In this document: in pieces, positions 10,504 to 20,700 of the stretch
Layout: the number at the start of each line of letters is the position of its first letter
Position numbering within the stretch: position 1 is the stretch's first letter
Source of the DNA: Arion vulgaris
Lineage: Eukaryota > Mollusca > Gastropoda > Stylommatophora > Arionidae
Assembly: GCA_020796225.1 (NCBI GenBank)
Contig: CM036758.1
Coordinates: 29,630,147 to 29,694,146 of the forward strand
Reading direction: 5' to 3'
Length of the DNA: 64,000 bases
Program-made: the position numbers and the translations under genes
Notes under the pieces: model-generated
The model's database searches: none
The model's input: only the letters and a program-made list of their open reading frames with translations
Told to the model about the DNA's origin: nothing

Positions 10504-10851
10504 ATGAATGTTACATGGAATGCTTTTGTTGTGTCAACCTGCGTTTGTTGTGTGTTAGTGTGTATTCAGAAAATGCGGACAGCGGTTATGACGAATGCAG
10601 TTATATTGCAGTGCAGAAAGCTGGATTTTGTCGTGATTGATGTTCCCTTCGACAAGAATTGCAATTCAAGTGATGAACAGTTTTATGTTGCTACATTAGG
10701 GACGACATATGCATTTTATGCGGTGCAGGTTGCTTTTTGTGGCGGTACTTGGCTGTTCCATTCTGGAATTAGTTCACGCAGGAAACATTTCACAGTTGTT
10801 AGAATTTCGTATGATTTTCATTGGCACAGGAGCGGAGCAATTATGGGGTGA
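10504..10851 (+). CDS. possible small ORF, unknown
   Basis: An uninterrupted ATG-to-stop frame of 115 codons that does not consist of repeats. The N-terminal 20 residues are hydrophobic with four cysteines (FVVSTCVCCVLVCI), which could be a signal or membrane segment. The rest shows no motif I know. No poly-A signal, splice site or promoter supports expression. It may be a chance frame or part of an unrecognised repeat, so confidence is low. Confidence 0.2.
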   Translation: MNVTWNAFVVSTCVCCVLVCIQKMRTAVMTNAVILQCRKLDFVVIDVPFDKNCNSSDEQFYVATLGTTYAFYAVQVAFCGGTWLFHSGISSRRKHFTVVRISYDFHWHRSGAIMG

Positions 10852-11053
10852 CCGGTTGCAGTGAAGTTGGAACCGTACTTATGAACTATATATCGGAGTA
10901 ACATTGTTCTTCGTGACTTACTATCTGTTGGTAATCTGGTTATGTGACCGAACCATTCAATTTGTTGTTGTTTTTATTTCGTTCAGTACTGATGTTGTAC
11001 ACACTATTTTCCTGATGTCTTCATTTCTAAACTGGTCTCTTCTTGATCGACCT
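10852..11053. other. unassigned AT-rich spacer
   Basis: No recognised feature. Confidence 0.4.
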
Positions 11054-11185
11054 GAAAATACTAGTCAAACTTTGAATGTAGTCCAACGGAATGCCATCAA
11101 TATCTATTTGAACAATGAAAATACTAGTCAAACTTTGAATGTAGTCCAACGGAATGCCATCCATATCTATTTGAACAATGAAAAT
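11054..11185 (+). repeat. 63-bp direct duplication
   Basis: The segment beginning 'gaaaatactagtcaaacttt' and ending 'tatctatttgaacaat' occurs twice with one base change, followed by the first bases of a third copy. The length is a multiple of three, so both copies stay in one frame. No protein family was recognised. Confidence 0.85.
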
Positions 11186-11331
11186 CGTGGCATATCCTTT
11201 ACATTGCGTAGCCATCAACAACAGTAAACGAGTCGTTGACTTTCTAGTCACCACTTATACGTTCAGTAGTTTGTCATTGCTTTCTGAACGGTGAGGTCTA
11301 TTTTTACCTTTCGTAAAATCCCACAGAAACG

Positions 11332-11940
11332 AATTTGGCCAATGGCAACATGTTGTAAAAGACATTGTTTTTGATGACAAACAACGTTTAGTGTATACAC
11401 TGTAATTAGTTTTTTTGTCTTTTAAATTAATTTTTGAAAATATATTGTAAACCCCCTCCTCCTTCCCTCCTTCATCGAGCAGTGAATTTCAAAACATAAG
11501 AAGTGCAAAGAATGCTAAACTAGCATAAGATGTACATATCACCCATAATTATAGCGTGACCCTCGAAAAAATGTCTAACTCAATTGGTTTTGTAAGATAT
11601 GGCTTTTGCAATGTAATCCTTCCAAATTAAAAAAAAAATTCAAATTAGAAAAGCAATATCTCTGCTTATATACAGTTTAGACAAAAGTGGAGGTTCATGC
11701 TATAACTATGGGTGATATGTACATCATATGTTATTTTGGCGTTCTTTGTACTTCTTATATTTGTGAAATCAACTGCACGATGAAGGGAGGGAGGAGAGGG
11801 AGGGAGGGAGGGAGAGGGGGAGGGGGATTTACAATAAATTTTCCTGAAAATTAATTATTATTTAAATAACTAATAACATTGCATACATTAAACGTTGTTT
11901 ATCATCAAAAACAATGTCTTTTACAACATGTGGCCAAATT
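11332..11940. mobile_element. foldback element: long imperfect inverted repeat
   Basis: The left arm (about 11,332-11,605) and right arm (about 11,660-11,940) are reverse complements over about 270 bases. Shared landmarks, read inward from each end, are 'aatttggcc', 'acatgttgtaaaagacattg', 'caacgttta.tgtat', a C/T-rich tract 'ccccctcc..ccctcc', 'cttcatcg.gcagt', 'ataagaagt.caaagaa' and 'gatgtacatatcacccata'. The spacer is about 55-90 bases. The outermost bases are AATTTGGCC...GGCCAAATT. It could be a long-TIR MITE or an inverted duplication. There is no transposase frame. Confidence 0.8.
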
Positions 11941-12061
11941 GTATGACAATATGTTTGTTAGTTTTCTTTTATGTGAATTTTGAAAAATACAACCCTTGTT
12001 CTGGGTGGGTCTAGTACGCTTTGGTTGTGACCAAGCTCACTACTGCTTACCTCCTTGTGGC

Positions 12062-12268
12062 CCACATGCCACACATGCCACACATGTCACACATGTCACA
12101 CATGCACACATGCACACATGCCACACATGCCACACATGCCACACAGTCACATGCCACATGCACACATGTCACACATGCCACACATGTCACACATGCACAC
12201 GTCACATGCCACACATGCCACACATGTCACATGCCACACATGCCACACATGCACACATGCCACACTAT
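12062..12268 (+). repeat. 9-bp tandem repeat (cacatgcca), irregular
   Basis: Units 'cacatgcca', 'cacatgtca' and 'cacatgca' alternate. Open frames through it code only His/Thr/Cys/Met repeats. Confidence 0.92.
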
Positions 12269-12690
12269 GTGGCTTTGAGTTGGAGCCTTTTTACCAGGAG
12301 CCACACTAAAGGGAGTTTGTTTTTGTTATTCTACAAACAAATGGCTTGTAAAAACATGGCTTTTACCCTGATCCACTCTAGGGCTTCAGCTACATACGCC
12401 CACTCTATATCCATTTAGTATTGTTCAAATATGCAGCATGTCAAATCGATACATTTTATCTGGTCTGTTTGAGTATGGAACAAACAATCTCTGTTTCCTA
12501 CAGTGAGAATTTTAGAGTTAATGCATATGTTAATATTGCTTAATTTAGTGTCTTGTTTGTTATGTCTGCCTTTGATACTGGTTTGGGGCAGGTCATCACA
12601 GACAGGAAAACACGACAGTCTTGCTAATAAAAACAGCGAGCTGGAGATATAAACAACTCACACAATATCGTCAACATAGCGGATATTTAT
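12269..12690. other. unassigned spacer
   Basis: No recognised gene or element. Confidence 0.4.
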
Positions 12691-13010
12691 TTATTTTTGT
12701 ACACTCGTCAGTTATACAGCATTAGATCGTTCCTATTTTTTGTTTTTAATGCTTTTTTCTGTTTTCATGTTAGTTTGGTTTTTTTATTGTATTTTTCTTC
12801 TTCCGTTTTTGATTTTATTTTTGTGTACCGTTATATTGCTTTTTTTTTGTTTGCATATTATTTATTTATTGTTTTGTGGTGTTATATTCATTACTTCTAT
12901 ATTTTGTTTTCCTAGTCGTTAGTTATTTTGTTCTCTGCTTCTTCTGTTATTTATTATCTGTTATTTTGTTCTATGCTCCTTCTGTTATTTATTATCTGTT
13001 ATTTTGTTCT
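12691..13010. repeat. T-rich low-complexity tract with 41-bp repeats
   Basis: The plus strand is strongly T-rich. From 12,925 the phrase 'cttctgttatttattatctg' plus 'ttattttgttct' repeats 2-3 times and leads into the next array. Hydrophobic open frames here reflect base composition. Confidence 0.75.
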
Positions 13011-13557
13011 TTCGTCTATCAGTTTATCATTTTCTTATCTCTTAGTTATTCTTATCTTTGTTCTTCTATCATTTTATCATTCTCTTATCTCTTAGTTACT
13101 CTTATCTTTGTTCTTTCTGTCTATCATTTTATCATGCTCTTATCTCTTAGTTATTCTTATCTTTGTTCTTTCTTCTATCATTTTATCATTCTCTTATCTC
13201 TTAGTTATTCTCATCTTTGTTCTTTCTTCTATCATTTTATCATTCTCTTATCTCTTAGTTATTCTTATCTTTGTTCTTTCGTCTTTCATTTTATCATTCT
13301 CTTATCTCTTAGTTATTCTTATCTTTGTTCTTTCTTCTATCATTTTATCATTCTCTTATCTCTTAGTTATTCTCATCTTTGTTCTTTCTTCTATCATTTT
13401 ATCATTCTCTTATCTCTTAGTTATTCTTATCTTTAATCTTTCTTCTATCATTTTATCATTCTCTTATCTCTTAGTTATTCTTATCTTTAATCTTTCTTCT
13501 ATCATTTTATCATTCTCTTATCTCTTAGTTACTCTTATCTTTGTTCTTTCTTCAAGT
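13011..13557 (+). repeat. 54-bp tandem array, about 10 copies
   Basis: The unit is 'ttatctttgttctttcttct' / 'atcattttatcattctctta' / 'tctcttagttattc'. The length is divisible by three, so long Leu/Ser/Ile/Phe-rich frames run through it. They are not genes. Confidence 0.95.
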
Positions 13558-13584
13558 AAGTGTCTATTATTATTTTCTCTCCTT

Positions 13585-13765
13585 CTAAATAGGACCTGCG
13601 TTTTATTGTCCGTATCCGAAAGATCTAGGAACTCGATCTGACCTAAACTAAGAACATGGATCTCTAGAAAAATATCCAGATGGATCCACGAGGGAGCGAA
13701 CCTGGTGCCTTTGACAATAGAGACGATCACTTAACCTCTACACTACAAAGATCCATAAACTACCT
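13585..13765 (-). mobile_element. SINE family D, 5' portion
   Basis: It reads on the minus strand from the tRNA-like head ('gtagaggttaagtg', 'caggttcgctcc') through 'ctggatatttttctagagatcc' to 'acgcaggtcc'. The 3' half is absent and it abuts the 54-bp array. Confidence 0.7.
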
Positions 13766-13809
13766 ACTTTCCTTCTATCATTACCTTATTCCTTGATTCC
13801 TAATATAGG

Positions 13810-15397
13810 ACATCTCCTAATAAAGAGGTTCTTTGTGGTAAGCGTTAATAAGTTTCCTAATAAAGACAGTCTTTGTGACTAAGCGGTTAATAAGTTTCCT
13901 AATAAAGGCAGTCTTTGTGGCTAAGCGGTTAATAAGTTTCCTAATAAAGACAGTCTTTGTGACTAAGCGGTTAATAAGTTTCCTAATAAAGACAGTCTTT
14001 GTGGCTAAGCGGTTAATAAGTTTCCTAATATAGGCAGTCTTTGTGGCTAAGCGGTTAATAAGTTTCCTAAAAAAGGCAGTCTTTGTGACTAAGCGGTTAA
14101 TAAGTTTCCTAATAAAGAGGTTCTTTGTGGCTAAGCGGTTAATAAGTTTCCTAATAAAGGCAGTCTTTGTGACTAAGCGGTTAATAAGTTTCCTAATAAA
14201 GGCAGTCTTTGTGACTAAGCGGTTAATAAGTTTCCTAATAAAGACAGTCTTTGTGACTAAGCGGTTAATAAGTTTCCTAATAAAGGCAGTCTTTGTGGCT
14301 AAGCAGTTAATAAGTTTCCTAATAAAGAGTTCTTGTGGCTAAGCGGTTAATAAGTTTCCTAATAAAGGCAGTCTTTGTGGCTAAGCGGTTAATAAGTTTC
14401 CTAATAAAGACAGTCTTTGTGACTAAGCGGTTAATAAGTTTCCTAATAAAGGCAGTCTTGTGGCTAACAGTTAATAAGTTTCCTAATAAAGAGGTTCTTT
14501 GTGGCTAAGCGGTTAATAAGTTTCCTAATAAAGGCAGTCTTTGTGACTAAGCGGTTAATAAGTTTCCTAATAAAGGCAGTCTTTGTGGCTAAGCGGTTAA
14601 TAAGTTTCCTAATAAAGACAGTCTTTGTGACTAAGCGGTTAATAAGTTTCCTAATAAAGAGGTTCTTTGTGGCTAAGCGGTTAATAAGTTTCCTAATAAA
14701 GGCAGTCTTTGTGACTAAGCGGTTAATAAGTTTCCTAATAAAGGCAGTCTTTGTGGCTAAGTGGTTAATAAGTTTCCTAATAAAGACAGTCTTTGTGACT
14801 AAGCGGTTAATAAGTTTCCTAATAAAGAGGTTCTTTGTGGCTAAGCGGTTAATAAGTTTCCTAATAAAGACAGTCTTTGTGACTAAGCGGTTAATAAGTT
14901 TCCTAATAAAGAGGTTCTTTGTGGCTAAGCGGTTAATAAGTTTCCTAATAAAGGCAGTCTTTGTGACTAAGCGGTTAATAAGTTTCCTAATAAAGGCAGT
15001 CTTTGTGGCTAAGCGGTTAATAAGTTTCCTAATAAAGAGGTTCTTTGTGGCTAAGCGGTTAATAAGTTTCCTAATAAAGAGGTTCTTTGTGGCTAAGCGG
15101 TTAATAAGTTTCCTAATAAAGAGGTTCTTTGTGGCTAAGCGGTTAATAAGTTTCCTAATAAAGAGGTTCTTTGTGGCTAAGCGGTTAATAAGTTTCCTAA
15201 TAAAGGCAGTCTTTGTGACTAAGCGGTTAATAAGTTTCCTAATAAAGGCAGTCTTTGTGGCTAAGCGGTTAATAAGTTTCCTAATAAAGAGGTTCTTTGT
15301 GGCTAAGCGGTTAATAAGTTTCCTAATAAAGACAGTCTTTGTGGCTAAGCGGTTAATAAGTTTCCTAATAAAGGCAGTCTTTGTGGCTAAGCGGTTA
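13810..15397 (+). repeat. 42-bp tandem array carrying A-box-like sequence, about 37 copies
   Basis: The unit is 'tttgtggctaagcggttaat' / 'aagtttcctaataaaggcag' / 'tc'. Three unit types are interspersed: 'gacagtctttgtgac', 'ggcagtctttgtggc' and 'gaggttctttgtggc'. Each unit contains 'tggctaagcggt' (or 'tgactaagcggt'), a match to the Pol III A-box consensus TRGCNNAGYNGG. The last unit runs directly into a SINE whose tRNA-like head begins with the same A-box. Open frames across it code repeats such as AKRLISFLIK. Confidence 0.95.
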
Positions 15398-15615
15398 AGT
15401 CCTTTGCCTTGTTAGTCGAAGGTCGTGGGTTCGAGTACGGACGGCGCCATTCTGTTCACGAGTGCAGATTTTTTCCAGAGACCCCTAGGATTGTTGCTGA
15501 AGCTACGGAGTTCGTGCTTTGTGCAATACTCTGGCAGATGGTTTGCCATTTCTGCGGAGAGGGACCGAGCGTAGGGGGTAAAACCGGTGCAATGAAGTCA
15601 ATACGTCGGCTGTTA
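15376..15615 (+). mobile_element. tRNA-derived SINE (family G)
   Basis: An A-box (tggctaagcggt, 15,384-15,395) is followed 44 bases later by a B-box-like ggttcgagtac (15,428-15,438), which suits a class II (Ser/Leu-type) tRNA ancestor. The body includes 'tttttccagagacccctagg' and 'gctacggagttcgtgctttg', resembling parts of SINE D. The end is indistinct. Only one copy is in the window, but its head is reiterated in the 42-bp array. Confidence 0.65.
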
Positions 15616-15764
15616 TTTTTCCTGTTATATAAATTCTGTCTTGTTAAGTTTCCAATTAACGTTAATCCTTACAACTCTTAACTTAATCTCTACCTTCTTG
15701 TGTTAATCTTTCTTCTTGTATCTTGTTTCAGCGAAACACTTCCAAACAAAGTACTGTACTTTTA
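15616..15764. other. unassigned AT-rich spacer
   Basis: No recognised feature. Confidence 0.4.
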
Positions 15765-15860
15765 CATAGTACTTCTTCTTCTGCGTGTTCGTTCCTTGCC
15801 ACCAATTTGATCATTCTTATTGTGATATATAGGTAATCTTTGACGAGAATGATTGTAAGT
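15765..15860 (-). mobile_element. SINE tail fragment, left flank of 23-bp array
   Basis: 'cttcttcttctgcgtgttcgttcc...accaatttgatcattctt' and 'atctttgacgagaatg' match the tail side of the SINE at 470-560, in the same (minus) orientation. Confidence 0.55.
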
Positions 15861-16755
15861 TTAACCCCGGTTCCTATCTACGTTTAACCCCGGTTCCTAT
15901 CTACGTTTAACCCCGGTTCCTATCTACGTTTAACCCCGGTTCCTATGTACGTTTAACCCTGTTTCCTATGTACGTTTAACTCCAGTTCCTATGTACGTTT
16001 AACCCCTGTTCCTATGTACGTTTAACCCCGGTTCTTATGTACGTTTAACCCCGGTTCCTATGTACGTTTAACTCCAGTTCCTATGTACGTTTAACCCCTG
16101 TTCCTATGTACGTTTAACCCGGTTCCTATGTACGTTTAACCCGATTCCTATGTACGTTTAACCCTGATTCCTATGTACGTTTAACCCCTGTTCCTATCTA
16201 CGTTTAACCCCTGTTCCTATCTACGTTTAACCCCGGTTCCTATGTACGTTTAACCCTGTTTCCTATGTACGTTTAACCCCTGTTCATATGTACGTTTAAC
16301 CCCGGTTCCTATGTACGTTTAATCCCTGTCCCTATGTACGTTTAACCCCGGTTCCTATGTACGTTTAACCCCGGTTCTTATGTACGTTTAACCCTGGTTC
16401 CTATGTACGTTTAACCCCTGTTCCTATGTACGTTTAACCCCTGTCCCTATGTACGTTTAACCCCTGTTCCTATGTACGTTTATCCACGGTTCCTATGTAC
16501 GTTTAATCCCTGTCCCTATGTACGTTTAACCCCGGTTCTTATGTACGTTTAACCCCGGTTCCTATGTACGTTTAACCCCTGTCCCTATGTACGTTTAACC
16601 CTGTCCTATGTACGTTTAACTCCTGTCCCTATGTACGGTTAACCCTGTTCCTATGTACGTTTAACCCCAGTTCCTATGTACGTTTAATCCCTGTCCCTAT
16701 GTACGTTTAACCCCGGTTCTTATGTACGTTTAACCCGGTTCCTATGTGTACGTTT
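15861..16755 (+). repeat. 23-bp tandem array, about 39 copies
   Basis: The unit 'cctatgtacgtttaacccc' plus 'ggtt' has many point variants (ggtt/tgtt/agtt, c/t at tat[cg]tac). It begins directly after a SINE tail fragment and ends directly before a SINE head fragment (16,756-16,840), so it seems to have grown inside a SINE. Confidence 0.95.
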
Positions 16756-16840
16756 AACTCTTACTTGTGTATAGTAGCACTGGTACTTGTTTAGATCGCA
16801 GTCTTACTATTCTGTGCCCCCCTATGCGAACCCTGACAAA
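16756..16840 (-). mobile_element. SINE B head fragment, right flank of 23-bp array
   Basis: 'gatcgcagtcttactattctgtgcccccctatgcgaaccc' corresponds to the minus-strand start of SINE B copies ('gtcgcagtgttactattctttgctcccc' at 62,250). Confidence 0.5.
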
Positions 16841-17229
16841 ACACTGGCAACTCATGAAATCAATACTATTGTTTAATATTCCTGGCACATCTGCAATTCA
16901 AAACTTGTGACCAGATTAAGACTTGTCTGTCATAAACATATAACAACCTGGCATACAAATGTGCTTGTCAGCGCAGGTAATCTGTTAAAAATATCGGCCA
17001 AATAAATTTGACGTCTGAAATATTTCTTTAGAAAATGTATTAATCTTGTTGGGTTTTTTTTTTTATTTTTCGCTTGACTTTTTTAGTATAAGTTTTTAGA
17101 ACTATTTATAAATTATATATCACTTATGTTTATTTTCATTCAAAAATAGGGAAAGGGGAGAGAAGGTGATTGTTTAAAGAAAATGCTTCATTGAAAGCTT
17201 CCGTAGATTTTTATTTTATTTCTTTTATT
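16841..17229. other. unassigned AT-rich spacer
   Basis: No recognised feature apart from T-rich runs near 17,055 and 17,220. Confidence 0.4.
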
Positions 17230-17432
17230 TTTTTATTTTTTTCGATCCAGAAGCACTTGAGCTTTGTGTTCTTCGAATCGGTGCCATGGACATCTTAACC
17301 CTTCAGTTCGATGACGCGAACACCGTAAATCTGGAGAACCTGTGGCTTTTCTGCCAGCCCGCGGAATTAAACCCGCACTCAAAGGGAGCTTGTCACCCGT
17401 CGTCCAACGCGTTACGAACACAATGGGCAGGC
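17230..17432 (-). mobile_element. tRNA-derived SINE family E
   Basis: The minus strand begins 'gcccgcctgcccattgtgtt' and has a T-arm-like 'gtgcgggtttaattccgcgg'. The 5' GCCCGC and GCGGGC pair as an acceptor stem. The body 'tggcagaaaagccacaggtt' is shared with the plus-strand copy at 61,421-61,631. The tail is A-rich ('aaaaaaataaaaaaataaaa'). Confidence 0.85.
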
Positions 17433-17439
17433 GGGCAAT

Positions 17440-17611
17440 TTCTTATATCACTTCTATTACATTTACTTTTTCAACAAATTAATTCCTTCCCATCTTCTAC
17501 AAACTCAACTTATTCTCAACAAATTAATGACTCTTTTTGTCCTCTTTTATAAACTCAGCGTATCATCAACAAACTAACAACTATTACTGTATTATTTCTC
17601 AAACTTTGTTC
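17440..17611 (+). repeat. diverged founder copies of the 50-bp satellite
   Basis: Phrases such as 'catcttctacaaactcaact', 'ctcaacaaattaatgactct' and 'atcatcaacaaactaac' match the 50-bp unit with many changes. They lie on the left of an inserted SINE D fragment. Confidence 0.75.
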
Positions 17612-17738
17612 GCAGACCCTCGCCGGTGCTACGAAGTTAGTGCACTGCAGATGATATTTTCCAGTGTAAGAATGAGATCGTAGCATAAATGGTTACTCAC
17701 CGACGTGTAATGATGATGGTCCTATCAATCAATCAATC
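17612..17738 (+). mobile_element. SINE family D, 3' portion
   Basis: 'accctcgccggtgctacgaagttagtgcactg...ttccagtgtaagaatgagatcg' and 'ggttactcaccgacgtgtaatgatgatgg', with a (TCAA)n tail, match the last 130 bases of SINE D. It splits the founder copies from the main 50-bp array. Confidence 0.75.
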
Positions 17739-20700
17739 AATCTACTTATCATCAAGAAACTAACTACTTTTACTGTCATCTTCTACAAACTTTACTTATC
17801 ATCAAGAAACTAACTACTTTTACTGTCATCTTCTACAAACTTTACTTATCATCAAGAAACTAACTACTTTTACTGTCATCTTCTACAAACTTTACTTATC
17901 ATCAAGAAACTAACTACTTTTACTGTCCTCGTCTACAAACTTTACTTATCATCAAGAAACTAACTACTTTTACTGTCATCTTCTACAAACTTTACTTATC
18001 ATCAAGAAACTAACTACTTTTACTGTCATCTTCTACAAACTTTACTTATCATCAAGAAACTAACTACTTTTACTGTCATCTTCTACAAACTTTACTTATC
18101 ATCAAGAAACTAACTACTTTTACTGTCCTCGTCTACAAACTTTACTTATCATCAAGAAACTAACTATTTTTACTGTCCTCTTCTACAAACTTTACTTATC
18201 ATCAAGAAACTAACTACTTTTACTGTCATCTTCTACAAACTTTACTTATCATCAAGAAACTAACTACTTTACTGTCCTCTTCTACAAACTTTACTTATCA
18301 TCAAGAAACTAACTATTTTTACTGTCCTCTTCTACAAACTTTACTTATCATCAAGAAACTAACTACTTTACTGTCATCTTCTACAAACTTTACTTATCAT
18401 CAAGAAACTAACTACTTTTACTGTCATCTTCTACAAACTTTACTTATCATCAAGAAACTAACTATTTTTACTGTCCTCTTCTACAAACTTTACTTATCAT
18501 CAAGAAACTAACTACTTTTACTGTCATCTTCTACAAACTTTACTTATCATCAAGAAACTAACTACTTTTACTGTCATCTACAAACTTTACTTATCATCAA
18601 GAAACTAACTACTTTTACTGTCATCTACAAACTTTACTTATCATCAAGAAACTAACTACTTTTACTGTCCTCTTCTACAAACTTTACTTATCATCAAGAA
18701 ACTAACTATTTTTACTGTCCTCTTCTACAAACTTTACTTATCATCAAGAAACTAACTACTTTTACTGTCATCTTCTACAAACTTTACTTATCATCAAGAA
18801 ACTAACTACTTTACTGTCATCTTCTACAAACTTTACTTGTCATCAAGAAACTAACTATTTTTACTGTCCTCTTCTACAAACTTTACTTATCATCAAGAAA
18901 CTAACTACTTTACTGTCATCGTCTACAAACTTTACTTATCATCAAGAAACTAACTACTTTTACTGTCATCTTCTACAAACTTTACTTATCATCAAGAAAC
19001 TAACTACTTTTACTGTCATCTTCTACAAACTTTACTTATCATCAAGAAACTAACTACTTTACTGTCCTCTTCTACAAACTTTACTTATCATCAAGAAACT
19101 AACTATTTTTACTGTCCTCTTCTACAAACTTTACTTATCATCAAGAAACTAACTACTTTTACTGTCATCTTCTACAAACTTTACTTATCATCAAGAAACT
19201 AACTACTTTACTGTCATCTTCTACAAACTTTACTTGTCATCAAGAAACTAACTATTTTTACTGTCCTCTTCTACAAACTTTACTTATCATCAAGAAACTA
19301 ACTACTTTTACTGTCATCTTCTACAAACTTTACTTATCATCAAGAAACTAACTATTTTTACTGTCATCTTCTACAAACTTTACTTATCATCAAGAAACTA
19401 ACTACTTTTACTGTCATCTTCTACAAACTTTACTTATCATCAAGAAACTAATGACTTTTTTACTGTCCTCTACAAACTTTACTTAACATTAAGAAACTAA
19501 CTACTTTTACTGTCATCTTCTACAAACTTTACTTATCATCAAGAAACTAATGACTTTTTTACTGTCCTCTACAAACTTTACTTATCATCAAGAAACTAAC
19601 TATTTTTACTGTCCTCTTCTACAAACTTTACTTATCATCAAGAAACTAACTACTTTACTGTCATCTTCTACAAACTTTACTTATCATCAAGAAACTAACT
19701 ACTTTTACTGTCCTCTTCTACAAACTTTACTTATCATCAAGAAACTAACTATTTTTACTGTCCTCTTCTACAAACTTTACTTATCATCAAGAAACTAACT
19801 ACTTTTACTGTCATCTTCTACAAACTTTACTTATCATCAAGAAACTAACTACTTTTACTGTCATCTTCTACAAACTTTACTTGTCATCAAGAAACTAACT
19901 ATTTTTACTGTCCTCTTCTACAAACTTTATTTATCATCAAGAAACTAACTACTTTTACTGTCATCTTCTACAAACTTTACTTATCATCAAGAAACTAACT
20001 ATTTTTACTGTCATCTTCTACAAACTTTACTTATCATCAAGAAACTAACTACTTTTACTGTCATCTTCTACAAACTTTACTTATCATAAAGAAACTAACT
20101 ACTTTTACAGTCCTCTTCTACAAACTTTACTTATCATCAAGAAACTAACTACTTTACTGTCCTCTCTACAAACTTTACTTATCATCAAGAAACTAACTAC
20201 TTTTACTGTCATCTTCTACAAACTTTACTTATCATCAAGAAACTAACTATTTTTACTGTCATCTTCTACAAACTTTACTTATCATCAAGAAACTAACTAC
20301 TTTTACTGTCATCTTCTACAAACTTTACTTATCATCAAGAAACTAATGACTTTTTTACTGTCCTCTACAAACTTTACTTATCATCAAGAAACTAATGACT
20401 TTTTTACTGTCCTCTACAAACTTTACTTATCATCAAGAAACTAATGACTTTTTTACTGTCCTCTTCTACAAACTTTACTTATCATCAAGAAACTAACTAC
20501 TTTTACTGTCATCTTCTACAAACTTTACTTATCATCAAGAAACTAACTACTTTACTGTCCTCTTCTACAAACTTTACTTATCATCAAGAAACTAACTATT
20601 TTTACTGTCCTCTTCTACAAACTTTACTTATCATCAAGAAACTAACTACTTTTACTGTCATCTTCTACAAACTTTACTTATCATCAAGAAACTAACTACT

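Noticed and set aside
12691..13640. Several hydrophobic frames resembling multi-pass membrane proteins
   Set aside because: T-rich sequence and the 54-bp array produce Leu/Phe/Ser/Ile in every frame. No conserved motif or ATG context.
14501..15415. 304-codon AKRLISFLIK repeat protein
   Set aside because: It is the 42-bp satellite read in frame. The sequence conserved between units is the A-box region, not a protein pattern.
15861..16755. Telomere-like repeat
   Set aside because: The 23-bp unit contains 'tttaacccc' but the period and remainder do not fit any TTAGGG-type telomere repeat, and it lies inside a SINE.
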